Source of the DNA: Persephonella sp.
GTDB taxonomy: Bacteria > Aquificota > Aquificia > Aquificales > Hydrogenothermaceae
NCBI RefSeq assembly: GCF_027023985.1
Contig: NZ_JALVTW010000011.1
Location: 1 to 64,000, forward strand
Direction: 5' to 3'
DNA: 64,000 nucleotides
Below the pieces are notes generated by a model. The model ran no database searches. It worked only from the letters and a program-made list of their open reading frames with translations, and was not told the DNA's origin. A program made the position numbers and the translations under genes. Positions 49,630 to 58,982 of the stretch are shown piece after piece. Position 1 is the stretch's first letter. Each line of letters starts with the position of its first letter.

Positions 49630-51181
49630 GATTTCCATATCCCCCGCCGCCGGGGGTTTCAATTCTGATTATATCACCTGCTTGCAATTTTTCTGAAAAT
49701 TTTGATGGTTTTATTTCTTCTTTACCATTTTTTATGACTATATTTTTACCTGTTTCTCCCGCTTCTCCTCCAAATAAACCGTAAGGAGCTATTTTTCTTC
49801 TTTCTGATATGACTGTTACCTGTGCATCTGCAAGGAGTTTTATTTCTCTGATAATTCCGTCTCCACCTCTATGGAAGCCATTTCCACCTGAGTTTTTTCT
49901 TATGGAATATCTGACAACCTGAAATGGATACTCAAACTCCAGAGCCTCAACAGGAGTGTTAAGGGTGTTTGTCATGTGGGACTGGATAGCACTTTCCCCG
50001 TCTGTTTTGACAGAAGCACCCATTCCGCCGCCGATGGTTTCGTAATATGTAAAAGATTGATCTGTTTCAGGATTTATTCCACCAATGGTTATGTTGTTCA
50101 TTGTTCCCTGACTTGCTGCAGGTATTTCTTCCGGTATAGCTTTTGATAAAGCACCTAAAACCACATCAACAATTCTTTGTGAGGTTTCAACATTTCCTGC
50201 AGATACAGCTGCTGGATGAGTGCAATCAACAATTGTGCCTTTTCTGGTAATCACTTTTATTGGTTTGAAACAACCGGCATTTGTTGGAACATCAGAAGAC
50301 AACAAAGACCTGAAAACATAATAAACAGCAGACATAGTTATTGCTTTTACTGCGTTTATGCTGCCCTCTGTTTGTGGGTCTGATTTTGTAAAATCAACTA
50401 TAGCCTCATCATTTTTTATAGAGATTTCCACTGCTATTTTTATCTCTGTGTTTCCAAGTCCGTCGTCTTCCATGTAGTCTTCATAAGAATAAGCACCGTC
50501 GGGAATTTCTTTTATTTTGTTTCTCATTATTTTTTCTGAGTAGTCAAGAAGAGCATTCATATACAGATTTACAGTTTTTAGAGAGTATTTCTGAACAAGC
50601 TCTTTTAATCTTTTAATCCCTGTTATATTTGCCATTATTTGAGCATTAAAATCTCCTTCTCTCTCCTCCGGAGTTCTGACATTATTTTTAATTAAACTGA
50701 AAATCTCTTTATCAATCTGCCCTTTTTTAACCAGTTTTACAGGTGGAATGATAAATCCTTCCTGAAATATTGAGTTAGAGATTGGCATTGAACCAGGAGA
50801 AGCACCACCTATATCTGAATGGTGGGCACGGTTTGCCACAAAAAACTGGAGCTTTCCGTCTATAAAAACAGGGGCAATTAGTGTTATGTCAGGCAGGTGT
50901 GTTCCTCCTTTGTATGGGTCGTTTAGAACAACCATATCCCCTTCTTCAAAGGAAATAGATTTTATTGTTTCCAAAACAGACATTGGCATTGAGCCCAGAT
51001 GAACAGGAATATGTGCAGCCTGAGCTATTAGCTCTCCTTTGCTGTTGAAAATTGCACAGGAAAAATCCCTTCTTTCTTTTATATTTGGGGAGTAAGAGGT
51101 TCTCTGGAGAATAACCCCCATTTCTTCTGCAATTGCTGAGGTTCTATTTTTGAAAACTTCCAGCAATATCGGATCTATCAT
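49619..51181 (-). CDS. hyuB: hydantoinase/oxoprolinase B subunit (HyuB)
   Basis: A 520-residue subunit of ATP-dependent 5-oxoprolinase or N-methylhydantoinase. The family signatures are clear: NRTSAIAEEMGVILQRTSYSPNIKERRDFSCAIF near the start, VVLNDPYKGGTHLPDITLIAPVF, and GGGMGASVKTDGES and GGNGFHRGGDGIIREI in the middle. The end reads GDIIRIETPGGGGYG, the typical C-terminus. It is separated from hyuA by a DUF3592 gene. All stops and starts in the operon are within three bases. The physiological substrate (5-oxoproline, hydantoin or another cyclic amide) is unknown. Confidence 0.92.
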   Translation of the reverse strand: MIDPILLEVFKNRTSAIAEEMGVILQRTSYSPNIKERRDFSCAIFNSKGELIAQAAHIPVHLGSMPMSVLETIKSISFEEGDMVVLNDPYKGGTHLPDITLIAPVFIDGKLQFFVANRAHHSDIGGASPGSMPISNSIFQEGFIIPPVKLVKKGQIDKEIFSLIKNNVRTPEEREGDFNAQIMANITGIKRLKELVQKYSLKTVNLYMNALLDYSEKIMRNKIKEIPDGAYSYEDYMEDDGLGNTEIKIAVEISIKNDEAIVDFTKSDPQTEGSINAVKAITMSAVYYVFRSLLSSDVPTNAGCFKPIKVITRKGTIVDCTHPAAVSAGNVETSQRIVDVVLGALSKAIPEEIPAASQGTMNNITIGGINPETDQSFTYYETIGGGMGASVKTDGESAIQSHMTNTLNTPVEALEFEYPFQVVRYSIRKNSGGNGFHRGGDGIIREIKLLADAQVTVISERRKIAPYGLFGGEAGETGKNIVIKNGKEEIKPSKFSEKLQAGDIIRIETPGGGGYGNPTS

Positions 51182-51183
51182 AG

Positions 51184-51705
51184 TTATTCTCCGTAGATTA
51201 TTGAATGGAGCCAGCTTTTTACCATATTTGCTAAATCAGATAAATCTGAGCCGTAAAAAATAATTTCAAATATCAGTGTATAAAGGAAAACAGACAGCAT
51301 GCTGAAAAATACAAGTGTCTGGATAAACATTCCTGTATGGTAGTTCCTTTTTAAAACGGCATCAGAAGGATTAAAGGGATTGTAATAAACCTTGACTTTA
51401 CTTCCTTCTGGGAATTTTTCAACCAGTTTTTTTATAGTTTCATAGTCAGATGCCATTTCTGTAAGGAAAATTCTGTCTGATATATACTCTTTGCCGTTTA
51501 CAGTGTATTTATATTCTATATGGGGATAGTAGTAGTCATAGGCTATCGTTCTTTTGTCTTTCTGGATTTCGGATTTTATTATGATTCCTTCTGTTTTAGG
51601 CCATAGATATATCCTGATTAAACGGTATAGAAGATAAAGGGTTATAAGTCCTAATACTGTTACCCAAAAACCAAAAGGCAGAAACAAGAATTTTCTGTCC
51701 TCCAT
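51184..51705 (-). CDS. DUF3592 membrane protein in the hyu operon
   Basis: A 173-residue protein with two membrane helices (about 8-28, GFWVTVLGLITLYLLYRLIRIY, and 128-150) and an extracytoplasmic domain of DUF3592 type: YPHIEYKYTVNGKEYISDRI and FPEGSKVKVYYNPFNPSDAVLKR are diagnostic. The function of the family is not known. It lies between hyuA and hyuB with three-base or smaller gaps, an unusual position, and is presumably translated with them. Confidence 0.8.
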   Translation of the reverse strand: MEDRKFLFLPFGFWVTVLGLITLYLLYRLIRIYLWPKTEGIIIKSEIQKDKRTIAYDYYYPHIEYKYTVNGKEYISDRIFLTEMASDYETIKKLVEKFPEGSKVKVYYNPFNPSDAVLKRNYHTGMFIQTLVFFSMLSVFLYTLIFEIIFYGSDLSDLANMVKSWLHSIIYGE

Positions 51706-53676
51706 TTAAACCTCTATTATTATGTTGCCGTATAAATCTATTATAGCCTTTGCAAAAGGCGGCACAACCGTTGTTGAAGAATATTCAACTATTATTGCTG
51801 GACCATTAATTTCGTTATTTGCAAGTAGTTTATCTCTGTCTAAAACGGCTGTTTTATACTCCTTGCCATCAAAAATAACAGGTCTATGGTCTATTACTGC
51901 TTCTTGTGATATTTGTGCTGTTCCTTCTGTGATTTTTTCTATTTCAGGTTTTTCTTTGTAGCCTGTTGCCCTTAGTCTGATATTTACAATTTGAACAGGT
52001 TTTTCTGGCATTTTGTAGCCGTAATTTTTTTCATATATGTTGTGGAAATCCTCAATAAACTTTTCTGAAAACGGAACAAATATCTCAAAAGATTGCCCTT
52101 TGTATCTCATATCAAGGATTTTCTGGATTTTAATATTTTGCTGGTCTATACCTTCCTGTTTTAAATCTGTTATAGCTTTTTCCTTTAGGGTTTCGAAAAG
52201 CTGGTCTAAATGACTAAAGCTATTCTCTTTGGCATCAAGTAAAACAGTTAAGGAATAGTCTTTCACTATATCAGACAAAAGCATTCCAAAAGCAGAGAAA
52301 ATACCCGGGTTTTTAGGAATTATTACCTTTGGGATACCTATTGATTTTGCTAAAAATGCAGCATGTAGTCCTCCTGCCCCTCCATAGACAAAAAGTGCAA
52401 AATCTTTTGGGTTATGACCTCTTTCAATGGATATTTTTCTTATGGCATTTTCCATTTTTGTATTGGCAATTGTTAGAACTCCTTCTGCGAGTTTTTCAAC
52501 GGGAATATCCCATTCCTGTGCGTATTTTTCAAAGTATTTGTATGTTCTCTCATAATCTAATTTCATTTTTCCACCGAGGAAATAGTCAGGAAGCAGGCGA
52601 CCTGTGATAAGGTTTGCATCTGTGACAGTGATTTTTTCACCTTTTCCATAGCAGATTGGTCCCGGGTCAGCACCGGCACTTTCAGGACCTACATTTAAAG
52701 CTCCACCCTCGTCCAGATATGCAATAGAACCGCCACCGGCACCCACCGTGTGAATATCGATAACAGGAACCTTTATAGGAAAATCCGATATTGTAGATTC
52801 TGTTGAAAATGGTATCTGATCATCTATTAGAGAAACATCTGTTGATGTTCCTCCCATATCAAAAGTAATTAGTCTGGTCTGGCCTATTAGCCGTCCTATG
52901 TGGTATGCTCCAACCACACCACCAGCAGGGCCTGATAAGACTGTTCTAACCGGTTCTTTTTTTGCGATCTCCGGTGAAATTACTCCACCGTTTGATTGGA
53001 TTATCCTAAACTGGTCTTCCGGTAATAGATTTTCCTGTATATAGCTTATGTAATAGTTCATCTTAGGCATTACATAAGAGTTAATAACAACTGTTGAGGA
53101 ACGTTCATACTCTCTGAACTCTGGAATTAATTCATGAGAAACCGTTACATAAAAGCCATTTTGAATAAGTTTTTCTTTGAGTATTTTTTCATGTTCAGGA
53201 TTTAAAAATGAAAATAAGAATGAAACTGCTACAGACTGGATATTTTCCTGTTTTAGCAGCTGGATAATCTGCTCTATTTCTTTTTCATTTATATCTTGAA
53301 TAATCTCACCTTTACTGTTTACACGGCAATTGATACCGTAGCAATGTTTTTGTTCAACAAGAGGCTCAGGTCTTCTGTAAAAAAAGTTATAAAGCTCTTT
53401 TCTGTTTTGTCTACCTATATAGATGATATCTTCAAAACCTTTATTTGTGATGAAAGCTGTTTTTGCTCCTTTCCTTTCAAGGACGGCATTGGTGGCGACA
53501 GTTGAACCATGGGTTATATCTTTTTTGTTGTCCTGGCCTATATGCTTTATTCCTTTTAAAACAGCAATGGCAGGATTTTCAGGGGTTGACAGGGTTTTGT
53601 AAATATGCCACTTTTCATCTTTTTTGTAAATAAAATCTGTAAAAGTTCCCCCTGTATCAACCCCTATGATTACCAT
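51706..53676 (-). CDS. hyuA: hydantoinase/oxoprolinase A subunit (HyuA)
   Basis: A 656-residue ATP-binding subunit. The actin-like ATPase fold starts with MVIIGVDTGGTFTDFIYK, the family motif GVDTGGTFTD. LSGPAGGVVGAYHIGRLIGQTRLITFDMGGTSTDVSLI holds the second phosphate-binding loop, and VGAGGGSIAYLDEGGALNVGPESAGADPGPICYG is conserved in HyuA. It begins immediately after the zinc-ribbon gene (no gap) and is followed by DUF3592 and hyuB. Full length for the family. Confidence 0.93.
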   Translation of the reverse strand: MVIIGVDTGGTFTDFIYKKDEKWHIYKTLSTPENPAIAVLKGIKHIGQDNKKDITHGSTVATNAVLERKGAKTAFITNKGFEDIIYIGRQNRKELYNFFYRRPEPLVEQKHCYGINCRVNSKGEIIQDINEKEIEQIIQLLKQENIQSVAVSFLFSFLNPEHEKILKEKLIQNGFYVTVSHELIPEFREYERSSTVVINSYVMPKMNYYISYIQENLLPEDQFRIIQSNGGVISPEIAKKEPVRTVLSGPAGGVVGAYHIGRLIGQTRLITFDMGGTSTDVSLIDDQIPFSTESTISDFPIKVPVIDIHTVGAGGGSIAYLDEGGALNVGPESAGADPGPICYGKGEKITVTDANLITGRLLPDYFLGGKMKLDYERTYKYFEKYAQEWDIPVEKLAEGVLTIANTKMENAIRKISIERGHNPKDFALFVYGGAGGLHAAFLAKSIGIPKVIIPKNPGIFSAFGMLLSDIVKDYSLTVLLDAKENSFSHLDQLFETLKEKAITDLKQEGIDQQNIKIQKILDMRYKGQSFEIFVPFSEKFIEDFHNIYEKNYGYKMPEKPVQIVNIRLRATGYKEKPEIEKITEGTAQISQEAVIDHRPVIFDGKEYKTAVLDRDKLLANNEINGPAIIVEYSSTTVVPPFAKAIIDLYGNIIIEV

Positions 53677-54150
53677 TTACCTTTCCCAGTGAACCCTTAT
53701 ATATTTTGTTCCTTCAGGATACTGGAAGTTTAATTTTCCTTTGTATGCTTTATGAACAGCCTCTCCGATTCTCCTTGCAAGATGTTCATAGGTTGTAGTT
53801 ATTGTTATTTTATTTCCTTCATCATTTATTTCTATTATTCTTTCAAGGGGTCTATATGCCATCTCTTCCTCTTCAACATTTCTTATAAGATTTAGAATTT
53901 CATCTTTATGGGATGCAAGGAATTCTCCTTCAAGGACAACAACTCCCCCTTCATATCTGTCCTCAATTCTTCTACATGCAGGACATATCATTTTTTCAGC
54001 GTTAGCAGGTGGAGGCTCAATCCACTGGAAAATACCATCGTGGAAAACCACTCCACATCTTTCACACACAGATGGGTCATGATATTTTTCCTTAGTAAAG
54101 TATGGGTCGTGTATATACTCTTTCAGCAGTCTGTCTTTTCTGTTGTTCAT
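53677..54150 (-). CDS. zinc-ribbon BCAM0308-type protein
   Basis: A 157-residue protein. C29 and C32 (CERCG) with C56 and C59 (CPACRR) form a four-cysteine zinc ribbon (residues from the first Met). The rest (GGVVVLEGEFLASHKDEILNLIRNVEEEE... TTTYEHLARRIGEAVHKAYKGKLNFQYPEG) matches the BCAM0308/NMD3-like family, of which the role is unclear. It starts the operon with hyuA, its stop meeting the hyuA start with no gap. RBS-like GGAGG precedes it. Confidence 0.8.
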   Translation of the reverse strand: MNNRKDRLLKEYIHDPYFTKEKYHDPSVCERCGVVFHDGIFQWIEPPPANAEKMICPACRRIEDRYEGGVVVLEGEFLASHKDEILNLIRNVEEEEMAYRPLERIIEINDEGNKITITTTYEHLARRIGEAVHKAYKGKLNFQYPEGTKYIRVHWER

Positions 54151-54200
54151 TTCAGGCCTCCTTAAAAAACGGTTATTATCATTATTAAATATAGAATTGG

Positions 54201-54214
54201 GTTATAATTATAAC
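54201..54214. promoter_or_regulatory. palindromic promoter element upstream of cysS
   Basis: GTTATAATTATAAC is a perfect 14-bp palindrome containing TATAAT, 21 bp before the cysS start and in the space shared with the divergent hyu operon. It may act as a -10 box for either direction and as an operator. Confidence 0.4.
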
Positions 54215-54234
54215 AACAACTGGAGGTGAGCGGC

Positions 54235-55698
54235 ATGAGTTTAAAGGTTTATAACACCCTTTCAGGACAAAAAGAAGAATTTGTTCCTATAAATCCCGGT
54301 GAAGTCAAAATATACACCTGTGGTGTTACTGTTTACGATGTTAACCACGTAGGACACGGAAGAAGTTTAATTGTCTTTGATATGATAAGAAGGTATCTCA
54401 GGTATCTGGGATACAACGTTAAGTTTGTCAGAAATTTCACTGATGTTGATGACAAGATTATAAACAGGGCAAAAAATGAATGCTTACCTTTTACAGTAAT
54501 AGCAGACAGATATATAAAAGAGTATTTTCAGGATGCTGAAAATTTCAGGATAGAGCCTGCAGATGTTGAACCAAGGGTAACAACCCATATCCCCGATATT
54601 ATAGATTTTATCCAGAAGCTTATAGATAAAGGCTATGCCTATGAAGTTGAAGGGGATGTTTATTTTTCTGTTAGGAAATTTAAGGATTACGGAAAGCTAT
54701 CCAAAAGAAGTGTTGATGAGCTGATAGCAGGTGCAAGGGTAGAACCTGGAGAAAAGAAAAAAGACCCACTTGATTTTGCACTCTGGAAAGCATCAAAAGC
54801 AGGAGAACCTGCATGGGATAGCCCATGGGGCAAAGGAAGACCTGGCTGGCATACAGAATGCTGTGCAATGATTTTTAAACATCTTGGTGAAACAATTGAT
54901 ATACATGGTGGAGGTTTAGACCTTACATTCCCTCACCATGAGAATGAGCTTGCTCAGGCAGAGGCTTTGTCTGAGAAACCATTTGCAAGATACTGGATAC
55001 ATAACGGGTTGGTTACAGTTAACGGCCAAAAAATGTCCAAATCTCTCGGAAATTATATAACCCTGAAAGAGATTTATTCTAAATATGAACCGGATATTCT
55101 TAGACTACTGGTTTTATCTGTTCATTACAGAAGTCCCCTTGATTTTTCATGGGAAAAGATGGAAGAAACCAAAAAGGCCTACGAAAGACTAAAAAATGCG
55201 ATGGATGAGTATGAAATACTGGAAAAACTGCCGGAAAATCCAGATTTTGAAGGCCATTTATATGATGCTATTGCAAAGGCTGAACAGGGATTTTATGCTG
55301 CAATGAGCGATGATTTTAATACACCTGAGGCTCTGGCTGCATTGTTTAGTCTTGTTAGAGAGATGAATATCCTTAAGGACAAGGCAGTGAAGGAAGGAGG
55401 AATATCTAAAAAAGCCCTTGCTTCATACAAAGAGGCTGCAGAAGTGCTTCATAAAATAGGAAAAGATATATTTGGTCTTTTTGATAGCCTGCAACCTTGT
55501 GTTGAGGTTGAACAGATTCAGGTAGAGAAAAAAGAAGAGGCAATAGATGAAGAGTTAATAGAAACACTACTTGAAGTTCGAAATATAGCCAGAAAACAGA
55601 AAAACTTTGAAATTGCAGATATGATTAGAGATAGACTGCAGCAACAGGGAATAATAATAGAAGATACCCCTGTTGGAACAAAATGGAAGAAAAAATAA
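54235..55698 (+). CDS. cysS: cysteinyl-tRNA synthetase
   Basis: A 487-residue class Ia enzyme that charges tRNA-Cys. The N-terminal HIGH motif is present as HVGHG (38-42) after the zinc ligand C29 ([10 protein letters not shown]), and the second motif is KMSKS. Zinc-binding GWHTECCAM and the His-Glu pair ([13 protein letters not shown]) in the middle are typical of CysRS. ATG 54235 is chosen, eight bases after GGAGG, over the GTG nine bases upstream that is part of the ribosome site. A methyltransferase gene follows with one base between. Confidence 0.95.
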   Translation: MSLKVYNTLSGQKEEFVPINPGEVKIYTCGVTVYDVNHVGHGRSLIVFDMIRRYLRYLGYNVKFVRNFTDVDDKIINRAKNECLPFTVIADRYIKEYFQDAENFRIEPADVEPRVTTHIPDIIDFIQKLIDKGYAYEVEGDVYFSVRKFKDYGKLSKRSVDELIAGARVEPGEKKKDPLDFALWKASKAGEPAWDSPWGKGRPGWHTECCAMIFKHLGETIDIHGGGLDLTFPHHENELAQAEALSEKPFARYWIHNGLVTVNGQKMSKSLGNYITLKEIYSKYEPDILRLLVLSVHYRSPLDFSWEKMEETKKAYERLKNAMDEYEILEKLPENPDFEGHLYDAIAKAEQGFYAAMSDDFNTPEALAALFSLVREMNILKDKAVKEGGISKKALASYKEAAEVLHKIGKDIFGLFDSLQPCVEVEQIQVEKKEEAIDEELIETLLEVRNIARKQKNFEIADMIRDRLQQQGIIIEDTPVGTKWKKK

Positions 55699-55699
55699 A

Positions 55700-56374
55700 A
55701 TGGCTCAGGAAAAAATAGCTGAAAGGATATTTGACAGCGTCGTCAAGTCTTACGACGCTTTTTTGTCTTCTGTAACATTTGGACTTATAAATAAATGGCA
55801 GAATATACTTGTTGATAATACACCTGTCGGCAAAATTTCTGTTGATCTGGGGACAGGAACAGGAGAGGTTATAAAAAAAATTAAAAAATTCTATCCTCAA
55901 ACCTTTACCATCGGAGTTGATGTATCCCAGAATATGCTTTTAAAGGCAAAAGAAAAACTCAAAGATACAAATACCGCCCTTGTAAAAGCCTCTGCATACA
56001 AAATGCCTTTTAAAAATAATAGTGTTGATTCTATTCTAATGTCCCTTGTTTTCAGACATCTTGATGCTGAAAAAGCAATTCCAGAATTTAGCAGAGTTTT
56101 AAAAAAAGGAGGTTATGTATCAATACTGGATATATCAAAGCCACACAAGATAATATTTAACTCAATATTCTTCTTCGCCAATAAAGTATTTAGACCTCTT
56201 GGACAAAGGATATTTACAAAAGAAGAATATGACTATTTTATGGAAAGTGTTTTGAATTCCAGAAAACCAGAGGAATTGGAAACACTTTTTAGAAAGTATT
56301 CATTTAAAAAAGAATATATAACAACAAAATTTGGTGGTATGGTAGTCATTGCTGTATTTAAAAAGGAAAACTGA
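55700..56374 (+). CDS. UbiE/MenG-type quinone methyltransferase
   Basis: A 224-residue class I methyltransferase of the UbiE/MenG family, which methylates demethylmenaquinone or a ubiquinone precursor. Motif I is DLGTGTGEV (49-57), and VFDSVVKSYDAFLSSVTFGLINKWQ at the start is the family N-terminal motif. VDSILMSLVFRHLDAEKA and the ISKPHKIIFNSIF segment complete it. ATG 55700 is used; the upstream ATG at 55673 lies inside cysS. No good ribosome site is visible, so translation may depend on coupling to cysS. Quinone synthesis fits the ubiA gene. Confidence 0.85.
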   Translation: MAQEKIAERIFDSVVKSYDAFLSSVTFGLINKWQNILVDNTPVGKISVDLGTGTGEVIKKIKKFYPQTFTIGVDVSQNMLLKAKEKLKDTNTALVKASAYKMPFKNNSVDSILMSLVFRHLDAEKAIPEFSRVLKKGGYVSILDISKPHKIIFNSIFFFANKVFRPLGQRIFTKEEYDYFMESVLNSRKPEELETLFRKYSFKKEYITTKFGGMVVIAVFKKEN

Positions 56375-56406
56375 TATTATAATTAATTAAAAAACGGGGT
56401 CAGAAG

Positions 56407-57402
56407 ATGAAAGAGTTCATAGTAGATGCTTCAGATTACGACAAAACAATAATCACAACAGCAATTGAAAGTGGTGCTGATTATATCATTGTTCCGGAAG
56501 ACAAATTAAAAGAAGCCAAGAAGCTGGGAAGGGTTAATTTTATAACAATTGATAAAAATGGGAATTTGTCAGACGATTTTGTTCTTGTGGTTATAAATGA
56601 TAAAAAAGATGAAGAAAGGGCTGCCCAGCTGGCCAAATCAGGGAAAAAAGTCATAGTGAAAACAACAGACTGGACGATTATCCCTCTGGAGAACCTGATA
56701 GCCCAGTCAGAAAATATCTACGCAGTGGTAAAAAATGCAGATGAGGCAGGTATTGCCGTTGGAATACTGGAAAAAGGAGTTAAAGGCGTTGTCCTCGAAA
56801 CAAAAGACTTGAATGAGATTAAAAAAGTTGCCAATGTAATAAAAGAAACTACCGAAAAAATAGAACTGGTAAAAGCCAAAGTTACAGCAATTATTCCAGT
56901 TGGAATGGGGGATAGGGTTGCAGTTGATACCACCTCCCTGTTTAAAAGAGGGGAAGGTATGCTTGTCGGTAATTCTTCTGCAGGTATGATTTTTGTCCAT
57001 GCAGAAACAGAAGAAAGTCCTTATGTTGCATCAAGACCTTTTAGGGTTAATGCCGGTGCAGTGCATATGTATACCAGAGTTCCCGGTGGAAAAACTGTCT
57101 ATCTATGTGAACTGGAAGCAGGAAAAGAAGTTATGGCTTATGATATAGAAGGAAATGGAAGGGCTGTTGTTGTTGGAAGGGCAAAAATAGAAAGAAGACC
57201 TATGCTTCTTGTGGAAGCAGAGTATCAGGGTAAAAAACTGAGTGCTGTCCTGCAAAATGCTGAAACAATCAGACTGGTTAAAGGGGATGGTTCATTAGTA
57301 TCCGTTGTTGACCTTAAGGAAGGAGATGAAATTTTAGGATATGTAGAAGAAGCAGGCAGACACTTTGGTATGAAAGTAGAAGAAACAATTTTAGAAAAAT
57401 AA
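56407..57402 (+). CDS. 3-dehydroquinate synthase II (archaeal type)
   Basis: A 331-residue enzyme of the DHQ synthase II family (AroB'), which makes 3-dehydroquinate from amino-ketose precursors in place of the normal AroB route from DAHP. Recognised by VAVDTTSLFKRGEGMLVGNSSAGMIFVHAETEESPYVASRPFRVNAGAVHMYTRVPGGKTVYLCEL, a strongly conserved central block. It is soluble. The archaeal pathway needs an aldolase partner that is not in the window. The gene is 14 bp before the MCE gene; a functional link is unlikely. Confidence 0.88.
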   Translation: MKEFIVDASDYDKTIITTAIESGADYIIVPEDKLKEAKKLGRVNFITIDKNGNLSDDFVLVVINDKKDEERAAQLAKSGKKVIVKTTDWTIIPLENLIAQSENIYAVVKNADEAGIAVGILEKGVKGVVLETKDLNEIKKVANVIKETTEKIELVKAKVTAIIPVGMGDRVAVDTTSLFKRGEGMLVGNSSAGMIFVHAETEESPYVASRPFRVNAGAVHMYTRVPGGKTVYLCELEAGKEVMAYDIEGNGRAVVVGRAKIERRPMLLVEAEYQGKKLSAVLQNAETIRLVKGDGSLVSVVDLKEGDEILGYVEEAGRHFGMKVEETILEK

Positions 57403-57416
57403 TTTAAGGTGCTATT

Positions 57417-58967
57417 ATGAACACAGCCTTTAGGGTGGGGCTTTTTGTTTTAATTATTTCTGCTATAGCAGGTTATTTAATAATAACATTCAGTGGTAAA
57501 GAGTTCGGAGTGTCAACCAAGGAATATGTGATTTATTTTGATGCTGTTGAAGGATTATCTCAGGGAGCTGATGTTCAGGTAAAAGGTGTTAAAGTCGGTA
57601 GGGTAGAAAAGATAGAGTTTGATAAAGGAAAGATAAAGGTAACAATCGGTATCAGGAAAAGCATCCCCATTTATAAAAACGCTAAAGCCTATGTCCGAAC
57701 ACTTGGATTGATGGGAGATAAGTATATATACATAGACCCTGGGACTCCAGATGCCGGAGAGTTGGCGGAAGGAGGAGAGATTACAAACGCGCAGGTTTAT
57801 GCATCTACAGAAGAGGCTTTTGCATCTGTCCAGGATATAGCCAAAAAAATAGGGAAACTAGTGGATAATCTGAATGATGCCCTTGGAAATGGAAATCTTA
57901 AAGAAATGGTTGAAAATATTAAAATCCTTGCTAAACATGCTGACGAAATGGTGGTTGAAAATAGAAAAGGGGTTAAACAGGCAATAGACAATATAGTTGC
58001 CATTACCGATAGTCTTAGGAAAGAACTTCCACCACTTATTCAAAAAATAGACAGAATAGCAACAAATCTGGAATCTATAACAGGAGAAAACAGAGAAGAT
58101 ATCAGAGAGCTGATTAAAAATCTAAAAGAAACTTCAGTTGCTCTAAAAGAGAAAACACCAAAAGTTCTTGATGAAATTGGAGCGGCAGCAGAAACAATAA
58201 AAGGCACTGTTGGAGAAAACAGGGAGGATATAAAAGTCGCAATTAAAAAGATAAAAGAAGCCTCTGAAAAATTAGACAGAATTCTGGCAAAAATAGACGA
58301 AGGAAAAGGAACATTGGGAAAACTGGTTAATGATGATAGTCTTTATGAAAATGCAAACTCCGGAATTAAGGAGTTTGCAAAACCATTTGCAGTTGTAAAC
58401 AAATCTCAGCTTGATATTATGCTTTATGCGGAAAAGCACACAGGAAACGAGGATTCAAAAGCCGGAATAGCAGGAAAGTTTGCCCCAAGTAGTAATAGCT
58501 ATATATACGCAGGGCTTCTTACCAATAGCAATGGAACAGTCACAAAAAGGAAAGAATATACAGACAATTCAGGAACAAGAGAAGAAGTTGAAAGGAATTA
58601 TGGAATTCTGTTTGATGTCCAGTATGCCCACAGGCTTATTGATATATGGAAATCAAGCTTATGGATAAGAGGAGGTCTTAAAGACTCAACAGGTGCAGCA
58701 GGTGCAGACCTTTATTTAAATAGAAATCTGGTTGTAAAAGCAGACCTTTATAACTTTGACAGGAAATATCTAAAAAATAACAAGGATATTGATAATCCGC
58801 AACTGGATATTTATTTTCAATATAAGATGCCCAGTTATCCAATATTCGTTAGACTTGGAGGTTCTGACCTCCTGAATAGTGATGTAATGGGTATTTATAT
58901 TGGTGGTGGATTTATGTTCAGAGATAATGATATAAAATATTTACTGGGAAGTATGCCAAAACCTTAA
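57417..58967 (+). CDS. mlaD: MCE (MlaD-like) protein with coiled coil and barrel-like C-terminus
   Basis: A 516-residue lipid-transport protein. The N-terminal membrane helix (about 6-27) is followed by an MCE domain (about 36-115: YVIYFDAVEGLSQGADVQVKGVKVGRV). A long helical coiled coil spans about 125-320, with repeated GENREDI segments. Residues 330-516 are strand-rich and look like an outer-membrane barrel domain (IAGKFAPSSNSYIYAGLL; DLYLNRNLVVKADLYNF; GIYIGGGFMF). This is longer than E. coli MlaD (183 residues). Fused trans-envelope forms have been described in diderm Firmicutes. No mlaE/F genes are next to it. The barrel assignment is inferred. Confidence 0.85.
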   Translation: MNTAFRVGLFVLIISAIAGYLIITFSGKEFGVSTKEYVIYFDAVEGLSQGADVQVKGVKVGRVEKIEFDKGKIKVTIGIRKSIPIYKNAKAYVRTLGLMGDKYIYIDPGTPDAGELAEGGEITNAQVYASTEEAFASVQDIAKKIGKLVDNLNDALGNGNLKEMVENIKILAKHADEMVVENRKGVKQAIDNIVAITDSLRKELPPLIQKIDRIATNLESITGENREDIRELIKNLKETSVALKEKTPKVLDEIGAAAETIKGTVGENREDIKVAIKKIKEASEKLDRILAKIDEGKGTLGKLVNDDSLYENANSGIKEFAKPFAVVNKSQLDIMLYAEKHTGNEDSKAGIAGKFAPSSNSYIYAGLLTNSNGTVTKRKEYTDNSGTREEVERNYGILFDVQYAHRLIDIWKSSLWIRGGLKDSTGAAGADLYLNRNLVVKADLYNFDRKYLKNNKDIDNPQLDIYFQYKMPSYPIFVRLGGSDLLNSDVMGIYIGGGFMFRDNDIKYLLGSMPKP

Positions 58968-58982
58968 TAGAAGAGGATTTAA

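Noticed and set aside
54165-54190. Fur-like TTATCATTATTA upstream of cysS
   Set aside because: A 12-base AT-rich match also seen near 7385; cysS is not an expected Fur target and chance is likely in this base composition.
55673-55700. Longer start for the UbiE-like protein inside cysS
   Set aside because: The extra nine residues are charged, not conserved in the family, and the downstream ATG gives the standard family N-terminus.
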